Assembly: GCF_000150955.2 (NCBI RefSeq)
Contig: NC_011682.1
Span: 468,897-532,896, forward strand
Length of the DNA: 64,000 nucleotides
Source of the DNA: Phaeodactylum tricornutum CCAP 1055/1
Taxonomy: Eukaryota > Bacillariophyta > Bacillariophyceae > Surirellales > Neidiaceae
Direction: 5' to 3'
The translations under genes and the position numbers were made by a program. Below the pieces are notes generated by a model. It had not been told where the DNA came from. It did no database searches and saw only the letters and a list, made by a program, of their open reading frames with translations. Shown here piece after piece: positions 19,927-30,178 of this stretch (position 1 is the first letter of the stretch; every line of letters starts with the position of its first letter).

Positions 19927-21258
19927 TTAAAAACCAGCAAGAATAGGAACCACCAGGGATGCAAGAGAGGCAAGCACGTTAAGACGAGAAGTTGTGACAT
20001 CGCTATTTGATTCCTCTTGGGAAATCTCAACAGTACAGTCGTCCACCGCTGGATACTCTAGGGTTTCAAGCACACCGCGCATGCTCTGTATTTGAAAATT
20101 CTGTCCATTCACAATCTCGCGAAGAATACCTTCCAAGACGCAGTCTGGGGATTCGTCGTCTGACAAATCGCCGCAAATGAGGTTGCCGGTCTTGAGCAGA
20201 GCCTTCGCCATATTCACCGCATTTTGATGATGGGGGATCATTTGATGGATGAATAGGGCAGCCTCACTTTGTGCGCTAACCCCGGTAGTCATACCTGCAG
20301 TCATATGGCAATTCATAGCCTCAATGCAGCTGGCGAACTTTTCGAATGGACCGCCAACTTTATCAGCACCACATACAAATCGATCCGGACACTCAGGGTG
20401 GGGAAGCTGGAACTCGTTGAGCATGAATGTACCGCAGTCGGCGTCGAAGCCGGTAGGCTCGTCGTAAGTGTATCCGAGAACGGGATCAGCGTTATCGTTC
20501 ACCAAGTTTCCGTTATTGAGTAGTTTGATTCGACCAGACATCAGTTCATGAATCTAAAAGAAGGCAACAGGGAGTGGTCAGCAATGGAAAAGCGAAAAAT
20601 CAATGGTATCAAATTAGTACTCACATGGCAGAAATAGAAGATATCTTTATCGAAAGTGGCATCGTCAAAACGGAGCTGAACACTGAATAGACCCAATCCC
20701 GTCCATTCAGCAATAGGGTGGAAGAACAATGGCTCATAATCGTCGAGTCCAAAGTTCTCTCCTCCTGTGAGCTCCTTGACTTGCTCAATGTTACTGTATT
20801 CGCCGACGTAAGTTCCATTGACGAAGTACATGGGGGCTGGGCACGTCAAGGTTGTATCGCATCCAGAAGTTCCACGGGATACTCCGGGCTCAAGTTCGTC
20901 CTTGTTCGCATGAGCTCCGTCGGGCTCATACGAAAACCCCACTGGATGGTAGTAATTGGATCGGTCTGCCTGGCTAAAAGTATAAGTCTGTCCGATCTCG
21001 ATACCGAGAGTTGGATTAGGGGTGTCGCCGCATTCTTCCACGGTGAAGTACCCTGTTTTGGGTTTGGAACCAGTTGAGAAGTGTCACCGATCCAGTGTTA
21101 GTAAGACGCAAACAAGGCGAACAAAATGGATCCGACTTACCGAGTTCTCCAGCAAACAAATTCACTTTCAATGTAAAAGTATTTGTGCTTGAAATACAAG
21201 TATCCTGTGCCGAGGCTAAGGCGGCCATCAATCCGAGGTAGAAAAAGGAGGCTTTCAT
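19927..21258 (-). CDS. Secreted cupredoxin-DUF305 fusion protein, three exons
   Basis: Predicted extracellular or GPI-type copper protein of about 390 residues. Exon 1 (21141-21258) gives a signal peptide (MKASFFYLGLMAALASAQ). Exon 2 (20625-21052) and the start of exon 3 form a cupredoxin domain with NYYHPVGF, supplying a probable His ligand, and FYFCHIHELMSG, whose Cys181, His182 and Met187 fit a type 1 copper site. The splice junction falls inside this ligand loop. Exon 3 (19927-20553) continues into a DUF305 domain with the hallmark FIHQMIPHHQNAVNMA (about residues 281-296), a His/Met-rich helix associated with metal binding. The hydrophobic C-terminus (LASLASLVVPILAGF) looks like a GPI signal. 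Introns are 20554-20624 (GTGAGT...TTTTAG) and 21053-21140 (GTAAGT...AAACAG), both in phase. Copper handling is inferred; oxidase or storage roles are equally possible. Confidence 0.85.
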
Positions 21259-21690
21259 TGTGGTCCCAGCTGTATGGTGCGTTTCCTTCTCACAGTTAGT
21301 GACCTTCACAATTTATGAAAAGGATTGGTACGAAGAGGATGACAGATTTTGCAGCCACTGTGGGGAAGCGATGATGTCAGCATTTCCTTCAATCAATCGA
21401 GAAAATGGACGCGTGCTTGGAGCGTGCCTTTCGTGTCAATGGAAAAATGAACCTGACTGAGATTCAGAGTCAATAACAGACCATAGAGCACAGAAACACC
21501 CTTTTACTGTTAGTGCTTTTCGACTTTGATGTCCACTTTTTTGTTTGAGGATGTCTGTTCAGGGAATATCAAGCCAAGCGACACACCCAAATATATAGCA
21601 GAAGGCTTACTATTTATTAAGACTACTGTCGCAAGCAGGGATCACATCAGGAAAGCAATGCGTGTCAACGTCTCAATTCATATTTGATGA
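21259..21690. other. Spacer upstream of the cupredoxin gene
   Basis: Holds CTCACAGTTAG at 21289, only 30 bases upstream of the start codon on the other strand, and TTACTGTTAG near 21505. No gene was recognised. Confidence 0.5.
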
Positions 21691-21963
21691 GGAAATTCCC
21701 TATTCGGGCGTCGCCTAAGGCGATTCCCCCATTCCGGCCAAATCAGAAATAATCTATATAATATTTTTTGAGCGCGAATTCCCTCGGAAGTAATACAACT
21801 AATTAGGAACTTACAGGTGACCTCTATATTTTTCTCTGATCGTGAAGAGTATATTTCTCATGCTTCGGCATCAGAGTTGGTGGTAAGAATCAATACGTAC
21901 TCCTCGTTGGCCGGAATAGGGGAATTGCGGCCTAGAGAGGCGACGCCCAAATAAAGAATTTCC
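21691..21963. repeat. MITE-like element with long imperfect terminal inverted repeats
   Basis: The left arm 21691-21741 and right arm 21907-21963 are imperfect reverse complements over about 50 bases. Shared blocks are GGAAATTC, GGGCGTCGCC, AATTCCCC/GATTCCCC and ATTCCGGCCAA. The 165-base centre is AT-rich and shows no coding sequence. Nonautonomous transposon is the natural reading, but no convincing target duplication is visible at the edges. A hairpin-forming regulatory or RNA element is the alternative. Confidence 0.6.
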
Positions 21964-22245
21964 GCACATTTATTCCCGGCTTTGCAAATTCACTGTTAGG
22001 TCGTGTTCATCTAGGGTACCAGTTTAGGTGCGATTTAGGGCGTAACACGTAGAACCGGTACATATTTCTACGTGACTTTGAAACCCAAGCGGCTCATTAT
22101 TGCACCAAGCCTTTTTTCCTGTTACAAGAAAATTTTGTGCCTCGATAATTGCTAGTTAAATTCTTACAGAATTAGCATATTGAATGTAAACCAACAATCA
22201 ATAGTACAGAGAACCACATTTCAATAATAAGGCATCATTCCATTA
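21964..22245. other. AT-rich spacer, no gene seen
   Basis: No open frame of note and no further copies of the inverted-repeat arms. Confidence 0.45.
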
Positions 22246-22443
22246 CTAGAACAGCATATGTTGTATTGTATTGCTTCCTACCTTGTGTCTTTTACCTAAA
22301 TTGCGCATTGTCTTTGCCTCTTTTGTGTACCAGTTGTGGATGCTTTTCTCAATTGCTTCAATGGTTGCTGGTGACATGTGTTGAATTGCTGCAACTGTCA
22401 TCTGACCAATGCGTTTTTGGCGTAGTTTGTTGGCTTGCTCCAG
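22246..22443 (-). CDS. Possible terminal exon of an unrecognised gene
   Basis: Frame of 65 residues after a TTTGCAG acceptor: LEQANKLRQKRIGQMTV, then a hydrophilic helical stretch with HMSPATIEAIEKSIHNWY and a basic end. There is no ATG near its start and the sequence reads like the C-terminus of a protein, so an upstream exon on the minus strand is required. I could not find a donor in the frame at 22702-23091 that joins it in phase. It could be a decayed remnant. Confidence 0.25.
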   Translation of the reverse strand: MEQANKLRQKRIGQMTVAAIQHMSPATIEAIEKSIHNWYTKEAKTMRNLGKRHKVGSNTIQHMLF

Positions 22444-22701
22444 CTGCAAATAACTTGCAAATGCCCCTTAAACCAAATTATGAATCTCTTTGGGCATTCT
22501 TACAAGGGGCCCACGCTTTGTTGGGGATACCGCTAATCAAGAAGTGGCTGCTTTCATGTATTCTCTCTCTTTGTTTGTCTGTATTATGACCATTGTGTCA
22601 TCATACTCTTTTTGTTTGCATGTTCTCCGTTGTTTGATAGTGTTCTGCACAGTGTAGGTTGCACTGGTTCCTATGCTTGCCTTCATACTCATGGCCCTCT
22701 T

Positions 22702-23233
22702 TCAAGAGCTTGCTTGTATTTGCATGCCTTTCCTATCAAAACTTTCTTGTGTACAAAAACTGGGAGTAGTCTTTTCAAGTGTAGAAAGTGATGCCATTGC
22801 AGACACAGTGATGATAGAAGGCACTGGTGATTTGGATGGGGCTGTATATATCTTTGCAGCAATGCGACGGGGGCGCATCTGGATGATATGGTCCTTTCTC
22901 TCGGTTTCACTAAATGCGGCCACCTGGACTGTGAGCACGCCGGAATCTCCACGATTCTTGATTCGCTTCGTCACCTCTAGCACAATCGCCTCGCTTTCGA
23001 AGTCAAAGCTTAGGACCCTTTCCTCCGCTTCGGAGCGCCCTCTGAGGGCTGCAATGTGTTCGGCGGCCCAAGCAAATTCGACAAGAGGACCCTTTTGCAA
23101 AGCAAATTGGAATTTTCGTCTCAGTGACAATCACCGCATTTCCAGTGACTTCTCGACGCGAGGGACCATTTATCTGAGCCAGCGCAATGCCGTGCGGAGG
23201 GACGGACACACTTTGATCACCATAAGTTGACAT
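22702..23233 (-). CDS. Hypothetical protein, possibly two exons with a 43-base intron
   Basis: An ATG at 23233 opens MSTYGDQSVSVPPHG and stays in frame to 23135. A GTGATT...GCAAAAG stretch at 23092-23134 would join in phase 0 to GPLVEFAWAAEHIAALRG and an open frame to 22702, giving about 162 residues. The middle part (SEAEERVLSFDFESEAIVLEV, KRIKNRGDSGVLTVQV) has coding character, with mixed charge and no low complexity. The last 40 residues do not. No family is recognised. The change of frame could instead be a frameshift in a dying gene. Confidence 0.35.
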
Positions 23234-23947
23234 GGCTTAAATTCAGGAAAAGTTTGTTTCTCTGTAAATTGGGTCTCGTGGTCCTTGAAATACCTTTGCG
23301 TGGTGGTGTCCTGATATGTTAATGTAAACACTTTTCAATTGATAAGAACCCTGTGGGGCTTCGAGCGAAAAGCCATGTGACAAGCATGCAATCAGAATTC
23401 GTATTCACAGTCATTTAGGAATGCTCGTTTAACGGTGTACTCTTCCCAAAGCCCATATGTGTTAGGGATAGTTGTAGGCTAGTAATCAATGACTCCCGCA
23501 AGACAAAATTCCTTGGCCATCTTTACATTTACAGTTAATTGCTCTCTGACAGTGATTGGGGTTGATGCCAGTGAGTCGTATTGAGTACTTATGTCTTTTT
23601 AGAAATTATCTCACAGTGTAAAATCTTTTCAAACTGTTAATAAATGCTTTTCATCTGGCATCAGGTCTCCAGAGACAGAATTTTGTTGTAATAGTTTCAA
23701 ATGATGCTGACGGCTTGAAACGACAGTGAAAACACATGTAAATGTAGCGACACGCATGATTTATTTCGACCGTCTGTGCATCAGCCCTTTACTCCAAAAC
23801 AGCAAAGCAACATTGGATATGAAAGCGAAGATTGCCAATAGTCTTTTTCTCACAGTAGAGGCAATGTTCACGTCCTGACAGCCAATTTTGTTTTCATCCA
23901 TACTGCACGCCCCTTGTACGACGACTCTCCGAGAACAAGGTTTTCCT
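23234..23947. other. Spacer upstream of the RCC1 gene
   Basis: About 700 bases without a gene. Several copies of the recurring motif are present (TTTACAGTTAA at 23528, TCTGACAGTGA at 23545). The open frame of the RCC1 gene extends about 60 bases upstream of its ATG without another ATG. Confidence 0.5.
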
Positions 23948-25423
23948 ATGTTCAAACGAGAAGCATCGAAACGAGCAGAAAGACTCATCGAACTTCTCCG
24001 GAAGGAAAGTAACTTGAACTGGATCGCACGCCGCACATTTGCTGTGTACGCCGTTGGGAGCGGCTGGACCGGAGCGTTCGGAAACGGTCGTTTCGACCAA
24101 GAGATTTCCGGCCACAACGACGAGGAAGAGGCTGGATCTCCCCTGAAAATATATGATGGTTCTGTAAAGGATATTTCTCTCGGATGGGGACACACCGCGA
24201 TCCTGACGGAGGATAGGCGCCTTTTACTCGCTGGTCGACCACACGATTTTTCTGTTCTTTTAAGGCTCCGTCGTTTGCCGCTTTGGGTACGAAACTATGC
24301 AATAAACAGCTCGATTAACGAATTTCGAGGATTGGATTCCAGAAGCGTGCATCCAATTGCACTAATTGGTCGACTTATTACTTGGCTAGCAATTCGATTC
24401 AAATATCCTACCACTGAACTTGAAGCTGCTCGTCGACATTCCATTTTTCCTGAGCTAGCTGAAATAGCTCTTCCAGATAGCGAGGTTCCTTCTTCCGTGT
24501 CGTGCTCTGCTGCATTGACGGCAATCGTAACGGAATCAGGAAAAGTGTACGCGTTTGGCTTGAACGGCTTTGGGCAGTGCGGTATTGGCATGACCTCGAA
24601 CCATGTTTGGAATCCGTCGTCGCCTTTGAGAGGCCTGACATCCGAATTTGCCAATCAGCCTCGGGGGGAAATGGAACAGTCATACCCAGTTGTAGACGTT
24701 GCCCTAGGACTACAGCACGGAATTTGTCTAAATGAAGTTGGTGAGGTCTTTTGCTGGGGTAAAGGTGAACGTGGTCAACTGGGACAGGGCCTGATAACGA
24801 CCGAGGCGCATACCGCCCTACCAGTGAAGAGAGCATTTACACTGGGCGAGAAAATGAAACCCCAATATCAGACCATCGGTCAAGTGACGCAGATTGATGC
24901 TGGAATGATCCACTGCGCGGCACTGACCAAGGACAATGAGGTCTTAATATGGGGCAAGCACGTTTTACCTTTGCTTCCAGGTGATGAAAACAAAAAAGTC
25001 AGTTCGGATGCTAGGCTACCTTATATTTTGCCAGGACTTCCAAAAGGAGTACGAGTGGAAAGAATAGCGTGTGGATCTCACCATACCGCAATTCTTCTGG
25101 ACGACGGCAGTGTCTACGCGGCCGGAATTGCAACTCATACCAAGGAGCCGATTCACGAGGCCGTCCAAATTTTGCCACCCGGTGTTGTGAATCGACCGGT
25201 GCGGCAATTTGATGCTCACATGGATCGTACTACTATTGTGGGTGCGGATGGACGACAAGTACTACAACTTCATTTATGGAAGGACGAGGAATTGCGTGAG
25301 TTCGCTGCTTTCACACCTGCTTGGGTCGATCACATTTTGGACGAGAACCCCTTTGCAAAAATCAGCATGATCCATCGAAGCTGGATACACTCCGTCGTTG
25401 TCACAGAAGAACAGATAGAATGA
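23948..25423 (+). CDS. RCC1-repeat (beta-propeller) protein
   Basis: A 491-residue protein with RCC1-type repeats spread through its length. Recognisable blade motifs are VYAVGSGWTGAFGNG, KDISLGWGHTAILTEDRRL, VYAFGLNGFGQCGIG, VALGLQHGICLNEVGEVFCWGKGERGQLGQG, MIHCAALTKDNEVLIWGK and IACGSHHTAILLDDGSVYAAG. That fits a seven-bladed propeller interrupted by an insertion around residues 110-170. A basic amphipathic start (MFKREASKRAERLIELLRK) and the GSGWTG opening resemble the mitochondrial RCC1L/WBSCR16 group, but nuclear RCC1-like adaptors cannot be excluded. The ATG at 23948 is the first good start, as upstream codons in frame include no earlier ATG. No intron is seen. Confidence 0.85.
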   Translation: MFKREASKRAERLIELLRKESNLNWIARRTFAVYAVGSGWTGAFGNGRFDQEISGHNDEEEAGSPLKIYDGSVKDISLGWGHTAILTEDRRLLLAGRPHDFSVLLRLRRLPLWVRNYAINSSINEFRGLDSRSVHPIALIGRLITWLAIRFKYPTTELEAARRHSIFPELAEIALPDSEVPSSVSCSAALTAIVTESGKVYAFGLNGFGQCGIGMTSNHVWNPSSPLRGLTSEFANQPRGEMEQSYPVVDVALGLQHGICLNEVGEVFCWGKGERGQLGQGLITTEAHTALPVKRAFTLGEKMKPQYQTIGQVTQIDAGMIHCAALTKDNEVLIWGKHVLPLLPGDENKKVSSDARLPYILPGLPKGVRVERIACGSHHTAILLDDGSVYAAGIATHTKEPIHEAVQILPPGVVNRPVRQFDAHMDRTTIVGADGRQVLQLHLWKDEELREFAAFTPAWVDHILDENPFAKISMIHRSWIHSVVVTEEQIE

Positions 25424-26370
25424 AGTTGGGCGTATATAGGAAGTTGAAGTCTACACTGTCTTCATAATCTTGGTACGAATCGTAGGAAAATTCGTGTTGA
25501 TGAAAAGTTTGCCGCAAAAAGAATTGTATGCAGAAAGATGAACTATCGTATTCCCTGCGATATGCACGAAGGGAACCCTCCCTCAAAGTGATTGGTCGTC
25601 TAGGCAACTGCGGCCAAAGCTGTCAGCAGCCGTGTCAAAGTTCGGAAACTTTGATTCCTATTTTGATTGTAGCTGTTCGCGTGGTCGGTGCATACAATTT
25701 CTTGATAGGAGAGCAAATGATCTATCATCAGAGCTGAAATCGAAAGCCCGCTTTTAGGGTCGGTTGCTGTGGTCGTGATCTTTACTTCAACCCCTTATTG
25801 GTGCCTTTGGTTGTAAGCGGTCCCATGAGTTTTAGAAAAGAACTCCTGATTTGCAAGCAATGCAGCCACCGCAGGCAAGACCCATAGTAGAGGAACTATT
25901 TCTGTCGTGGCGTTACTCGCTGTCAGATCAGGATCCCCAGACGATATTTTCTGACATGAAGCTTTCCTGTAGACGTCGCAAATCTTCAGGAGTATCTGAT
26001 GGACTCTACTTGGGCCAGGATCATTGTAAAGCATGCCAAGCGAAATTAAAGGGAAGAAATGGAATTTATTCAAAGTCAGGATGGTTCAGCGACGCAATGG
26101 CTTTTTCCTGGAAAGTAAGTCGTGGCTGTCGGTACTCAATTATCTATGGAGGAAATGTCAATTTTTTTTTGTATTGTATATGACGACATCAATCGACCGA
26201 TTGTTTATTGTGATAGTCGTTTTCACTCCAACAAGCAATCCCCCTAGTCTGGCAGTCTACCCTGTACAGGAAAACGACGAATGTAACTGGAAATTGGCTG
26301 TGAGAGATGTTGACAGTAATTTTGATTATACTACGGGCCACCTGGCTACCCTTTATCCAAGCCTTACTTC
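25424..26370. other. Spacer with no gene seen
   Basis: About 950 bases between the RCC1 gene and SNRNP27. Overlapping frames on both strands up to 110 codons show no domain or targeting signal. TGACAGTAAT at 26311 lies 60 bases before the next start. Confidence 0.5.
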
Positions 26371-26919
26371 ATGATAAACAAGCAACACAAAGAGAGGGAT
26401 TGGAATATGAGTAACAGCAATGGTGGATACGACATCCGTCAAGAAACGATAAATGCACGGTACCGGACCAACCCGCGAGAACAGGATCGAAGGGAACGCT
26501 CTCGTTCCCGGTCCCCTCCTTCTCGGCTTAACGACGATGAAGAAATAGTCAGAGTACGGTTGCAAGCGGAGCGTCGCGCCCGTATGGCGCGGCTTCGCGC
26601 TGAAAATGATGTCGAAGAAGAAAACATATCGTCTCTAGAGGGGACAGGGGATGAATCGAAGAAAGCGAGGAAAAAACTGAAATCCAGGGAGGATTCCCTT
26701 CAAGTGGAAGCTGAGGAACTAGAAGGGCTGGAGGAAGACGAACAGATGCAGCTTCTATTGGGTTTTGGCGGAGAATTTGGCTCCACAAAAGGAAACAAAG
26801 TAGAAGACAATCACTCTAGTTCAGCGAGGGGTGCCGCTGCCAAGCACAAAGCAAGAAAGTACCGACAGTACATGAACAGAAAAAACGGCTTCAACAGACC
26901 ATTGGACAAGATGGATTAG
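26371..26919 (+). CDS. U4/U6.U5 small nuclear ribonucleoprotein 27 kDa-like splicing factor (SNRNP27/RY1)
   Basis: A 182-residue tri-snRNP component of the spliceosome. The N-terminal half is basic with an RS-like patch (RRERSRSRSPPSR), followed by a charged middle. The C-terminus carries the diagnostic SNRNP27 block: GFGGEFGSTKGNKV, then KHKARKYRQYMNRKNGFNRPLDKMD. The end FNRPLDKMD is essentially invariant in the family. Two in-frame ATGs are possible, 26371 and 26407 (MSNSNGGYD); the first is used, though the second is equally credible. The gene is intronless and converges on the zinc-ribbon gene with a spacer of only about 50 bases. In humans SNRNP27 affects 5' splice-site choice. Confidence 0.92.
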   Translation: MINKQHKERDWNMSNSNGGYDIRQETINARYRTNPREQDRRERSRSRSPPSRLNDDEEIVRVRLQAERRARMARLRAENDVEEENISSLEGTGDESKKARKKLKSREDSLQVEAEELEGLEEDEQMQLLLGFGGEFGSTKGNKVEDNHSSSARGAAAKHKARKYRQYMNRKNGFNRPLDKMD

Positions 26920-26971
26920 CAATTGCGACTTAAACTATGCGGTCGGTTAAAAATTTATGAACATACATATT

Positions 26972-27970
26972 CTATCTCCGAGTAGAAGTTGCCGAGCTAA
27001 CGGTAGAGCACTCTGGGCAACTTACCAGAGTCGCAAGTTGACTAACCACCAAATTTTTCCCACAACCCAAGCACCGTACCCCCATCTGACCAGCAGTAGG
27101 TTGTGCTGACGTAGCCGTACCGACCTGAAATTCTGGCTCGCGGTGGCAACTCTGCAAGATAAAGCGCTCAAAATTTTCCGGAAACGGTTTTGTGGGTAGG
27201 CTCGGCTGGAAAATACCATGGTTTACCGTAAGATCCAAGTTTGGTTTTTTCAATTTTGGGAAGGAAACAATAGGTTTGAGGTCGGCACGGGGTGTGACTT
27301 TTGGTTCAGAGGGACGCTTCAAAGGATCAAAACCCAAGTTTTGTAAAACCCGCTGGTGCGCTTCGTGAAGAGCCATGATCCGGTACTGTTCCAAGACCTC
27401 TTCGTCCGCAAAGCCGTCACCAGAATCTTCATATGCAGCAGCCGCAGCGGCAGCTAAAGGCGATCCCAAGGCGTCCTCGAGTTGCTCTGCCGAGAAACCG
27501 CTGTTTATCGCATCGTGATACCAAGAAGGGCGCTGCTGTAGACTACTTTTCCGCCTGGCCAAAGAGCCATTTGAAGACGCGGTGGATCGTCGCAAAGGAG
27601 AAGTTGGTAATCTAAAGGAACTTTGAGCATCACTATCCACACCTGTCCCCGCAGAGTCATCTACAGAGAGTCCAGTAGACGGGTCTTTATCACGCATTTG
27701 TGTTGTGGGTGATGTAGGGATGGCAACATTCTCTGGCAACTGGTCATCGCCAATAATACCACTTATTTCTTGGTTTTTATTAACGTGACCTTGAGCTGGT
27801 AAGCCACCACCCTGTAAAGTTTTCTCGAAGCCTTTGGCTTTTATTGTGGCACTAGCAATCGCCGCAGATTGCGAGAAATCGCCTTCTCCCGATTGAAGAA
27901 AGCTTGCATAGAAGGATGTCCGCTGCGCAACGGGATCGCGGTTGGCTGCCGGTTTTCTATCTTCGCTCAT
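26972..27970 (-). CDS. Unrecognised protein with C-terminal zinc ribbon
   Basis: A 332-residue protein that I do not recognise as a family. The N-terminal half is low-complexity and rich in Ser, Thr and Pro with an Ala run (SPLAAAAAAAYEDSGDGFADEE). A helical stretch EVLEQYRIMALHEAHQRVLQNLGFDPL follows. The C-terminus has CLGCGKNL and CPECSTVS, a CxxC-x(n)-CxxC zinc ribbon. The ATG at 27970 is the first in the frame. A repeated helix plus zinc ribbon would suit a protein-interaction role, but no function can be claimed. Its promoter faces that of the GT61 gene across 600 bases. Confidence 0.7.
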   Translation of the reverse strand: MSEDRKPAANRDPVAQRTSFYASFLQSGEGDFSQSAAIASATIKAKGFEKTLQGGGLPAQGHVNKNQEISGIIGDDQLPENVAIPTSPTTQMRDKDPSTGLSVDDSAGTGVDSDAQSSFRLPTSPLRRSTASSNGSLARRKSSLQQRPSWYHDAINSGFSAEQLEDALGSPLAAAAAAAYEDSGDGFADEEVLEQYRIMALHEAHQRVLQNLGFDPLKRPSEPKVTPRADLKPIVSFPKLKKPNLDLTVNHGIFQPSLPTKPFPENFERFILQSCHREPEFQVGTATSAQPTAGQMGVRCLGCGKNLVVSQLATLVSCPECSTVSSATSTRR

Positions 27971-28583
27971 GCAACTCGTGTTCCGCTTTCAAATCGAGGA
28001 ATAATGGCAACTTGCTGGATAGGAGCCAACGTTTTAGGTTGTGAACAGGCTTCTCGCTTTGCAGTTGTCGATGTTGACATCCTATCAACTTGATCATGGC
28101 AGCTCGATGGTTTTACGGATGCCACAGTGAAAACCTTGCAAATCTGATGCGGTACTGAAACCATGGGGGACACATTGATTCTGGTCATTTCAAAAGTGCG
28201 AATTAAAAGCAATGCCGATTTAAATTCGGGTCGGCCCGGTAAAAATGCTACTATATCACTGGCAGTGCAATTGAACGGTGAAATGATAAAATAATTTGCA
28301 TTTCATGGTCAGCGACGACCGTTTGGACAGACCATTGCGGCGTTGTGGAAGTGGATCGCCTTCAAAGTTGTTGCAAGAAACTGTGTACTGACTTTAAACA
28401 AGTTAGCTGACGAGTAGTACGGAATCACTGGTGCGAGTGACAGGACACAAACTCAGTGTTTGCGTATTCCGAGCGTGGATTGAATTTTTGCCACGCCGAC
28501 CGGTTTCTTGGGGCGAACTAACTTGGAACAACCGTTCAACGGGAGCGATCCAGCGCAACAGAGAAACAAAAGATTAAGAGGTC
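27971..28583. other. Divergent promoter region
   Basis: About 610 bases between the start codons of the zinc-ribbon gene and the GT61 gene. It contains CCACAGTGAAA near 28124. No coding sequence was recognised. Confidence 0.5.
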
Positions 28584-29987
28584 ATGGTGGCTATGAGACC
28601 TGCTAGTAGAAGCAAAAGAAGACGTACACTTGAGCTGCTCGTTCTGACGACATTTTTGGTGATCTATTTCGTCCTATCAATCAAATTACTGTTGTCAGGC
28701 ATCTATCCCAATCAATCCGCCCTCAGTATGAAGAATCTTAATCTTGTACAGAGCGCAGGAAGCGGGCTTGTGTCTCTCAGAGGAAAAATTGCTGCATCGG
28801 CGTCAGCGCGTGGCGGCGATGTTCTTTACGGTGTCCATATGGCTTCTAACTTATCGGGCGTCCTAGATATCCAGAACTTTGTTCGATCACACTGCTCGAC
28901 TCAAACCAAACAGTTCTATGGAATCGGCAAAGCAGCAGTGGAGCTGTGTATAAAGGGCTCCTTTCCACCGTTCAAGTATACCCTTCCCAACTTTGTCCGC
29001 CCCGACGACGAACGGATTTTTCTCTTACAGAAAAAGAATCGCGAATGCTTTGACACAAACTGGATCGACTGGCAATACGAAACATGCGTCACAATTCACC
29101 CGGCGGCAAAAAATGTGTTACACGCCCGTATTCAAGGCTACGATGCCTGGTCGTTTCAGCATTTTCACGACAATGCATTGCCCTGGATATATCAGGTTCG
29201 TCAAATCATGGATGTTTTACAAAATGCCAGCACTTGCCGCTTTGAAGAGCATTTGCAGGTGGCAGAACCTCCCAATGACGTCACGCTGGGGGAATGGCAA
29301 CGGCTGGGCTTTGCCAGAAACTCGTTAGATTTCATGCCCCGAATGCGACAGCTATTGTTAAACGGCAGTGGCAGAGATTTCAGTCTGTCGATTCCCAATT
29401 TTCCCAAAGACTACGACCAAGTCCGCGTCCACCCGCAACATGTTACATGGCTACGCAACTCACTTGGACTTGGCCAGCGAGAACGTTCTGCAAAAACAGT
29501 TTATTGGATAAGCCGGAAAGAAGCACGACAAGGTCGTCGGTGTAGCAATGAGGAGGAGGTTGTTGAAGCTCTAAAACGCAATGGAGTGAATACAATTTTT
29601 TTTGATCTGGCGAAAGCCAGCACAAGCTCAGGCTCTGATGTGATAGAGGACTTGATGGCCCTCTTGGACAATGCTTGTGCTATTGTTGGTGTTCACGGTG
29701 GTGGGCTGTATAATCAGTACTTTGCCCCCGCTACGACAGCTTTGGTGGAGTTGATTCCAATACAAATCAAGAACGATCTATTCCATGATCAATTTGATGG
29801 CAACGTCACCGCTCCACGAATAGCATCGAGGGCCTTTTGGCACAATTCACAACTCATTGGACAACCATACTGGCGGATCCATGCTCGGACTGAATCAGAT
29901 CGGACGTTTGCACTTGACTCTCAAGCAGTAAAAGATACGGTAGCAGCACTGCAAGCGGCAGGCTGTGCATTTAAAGGATCATCCTGA
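28584..29987 (+). CDS. Glycosyltransferase family 61 protein, type II membrane
   Basis: A Golgi-type glycosyltransferase of 467 residues. A basic start (RPASRSKRRR) precedes a single hydrophobic anchor at about residues 18-40, then a lumenal stem and catalytic domain. GT61 landmarks are visible: HDNALPWIYQV in the first half, and the diagnostic IVGVHGGGLYNQYFAPATTALVELIP near residues 370-395, where plant xylosyl- and arabinosyltransferases have VGVHGAGLTN. The acceptor and sugar are unknown. The ATG at 28584 is followed by a second Met three codons later. The gene is intronless and ends tail-to-tail with the amidase gene. Confidence 0.88.
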   Translation: MVAMRPASRSKRRRTLELLVLTTFLVIYFVLSIKLLLSGIYPNQSALSMKNLNLVQSAGSGLVSLRGKIAASASARGGDVLYGVHMASNLSGVLDIQNFVRSHCSTQTKQFYGIGKAAVELCIKGSFPPFKYTLPNFVRPDDERIFLLQKKNRECFDTNWIDWQYETCVTIHPAAKNVLHARIQGYDAWSFQHFHDNALPWIYQVRQIMDVLQNASTCRFEEHLQVAEPPNDVTLGEWQRLGFARNSLDFMPRMRQLLLNGSGRDFSLSIPNFPKDYDQVRVHPQHVTWLRNSLGLGQRERSAKTVYWISRKEARQGRRCSNEEEVVEALKRNGVNTIFFDLAKASTSSGSDVIEDLMALLDNACAIVGVHGGGLYNQYFAPATTALVELIPIQIKNDLFHDQFDGNVTAPRIASRAFWHNSQLIGQPYWRIHARTESDRTFALDSQAVKDTVAALQAAGCAFKGSS

Positions 29988-30178
29988 AACACCCACAGTT
30001 TAGGCTTCGTTGTAGTCTTGAGTCTCTATTCTTTTCGTTTGATTTGTGAAAGACATTACTCCAGCTCTGGCCTACACAACTGCTTTTCTCAACTAGTAGA
30101 TTGAAACAAGTATGTTTGTCCTTGCTTATAATGTTGTGTTCACGTATATTTTGGTGTCAGCCTACTTCTCCTGAAACA

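Noticed and set aside
22673-23230. A 185-codon + strand frame with a hydrophobic start
   Set aside because: It mirrors the minus-strand frame, which has better charge balance. The signal-like start is a low-complexity artifact and no family is evident.
25795-26183. Overlapping frames on both strands between the RCC1 gene and SNRNP27
   Set aside because: No domain, targeting signal or splice logic; composition is that of a spacer.
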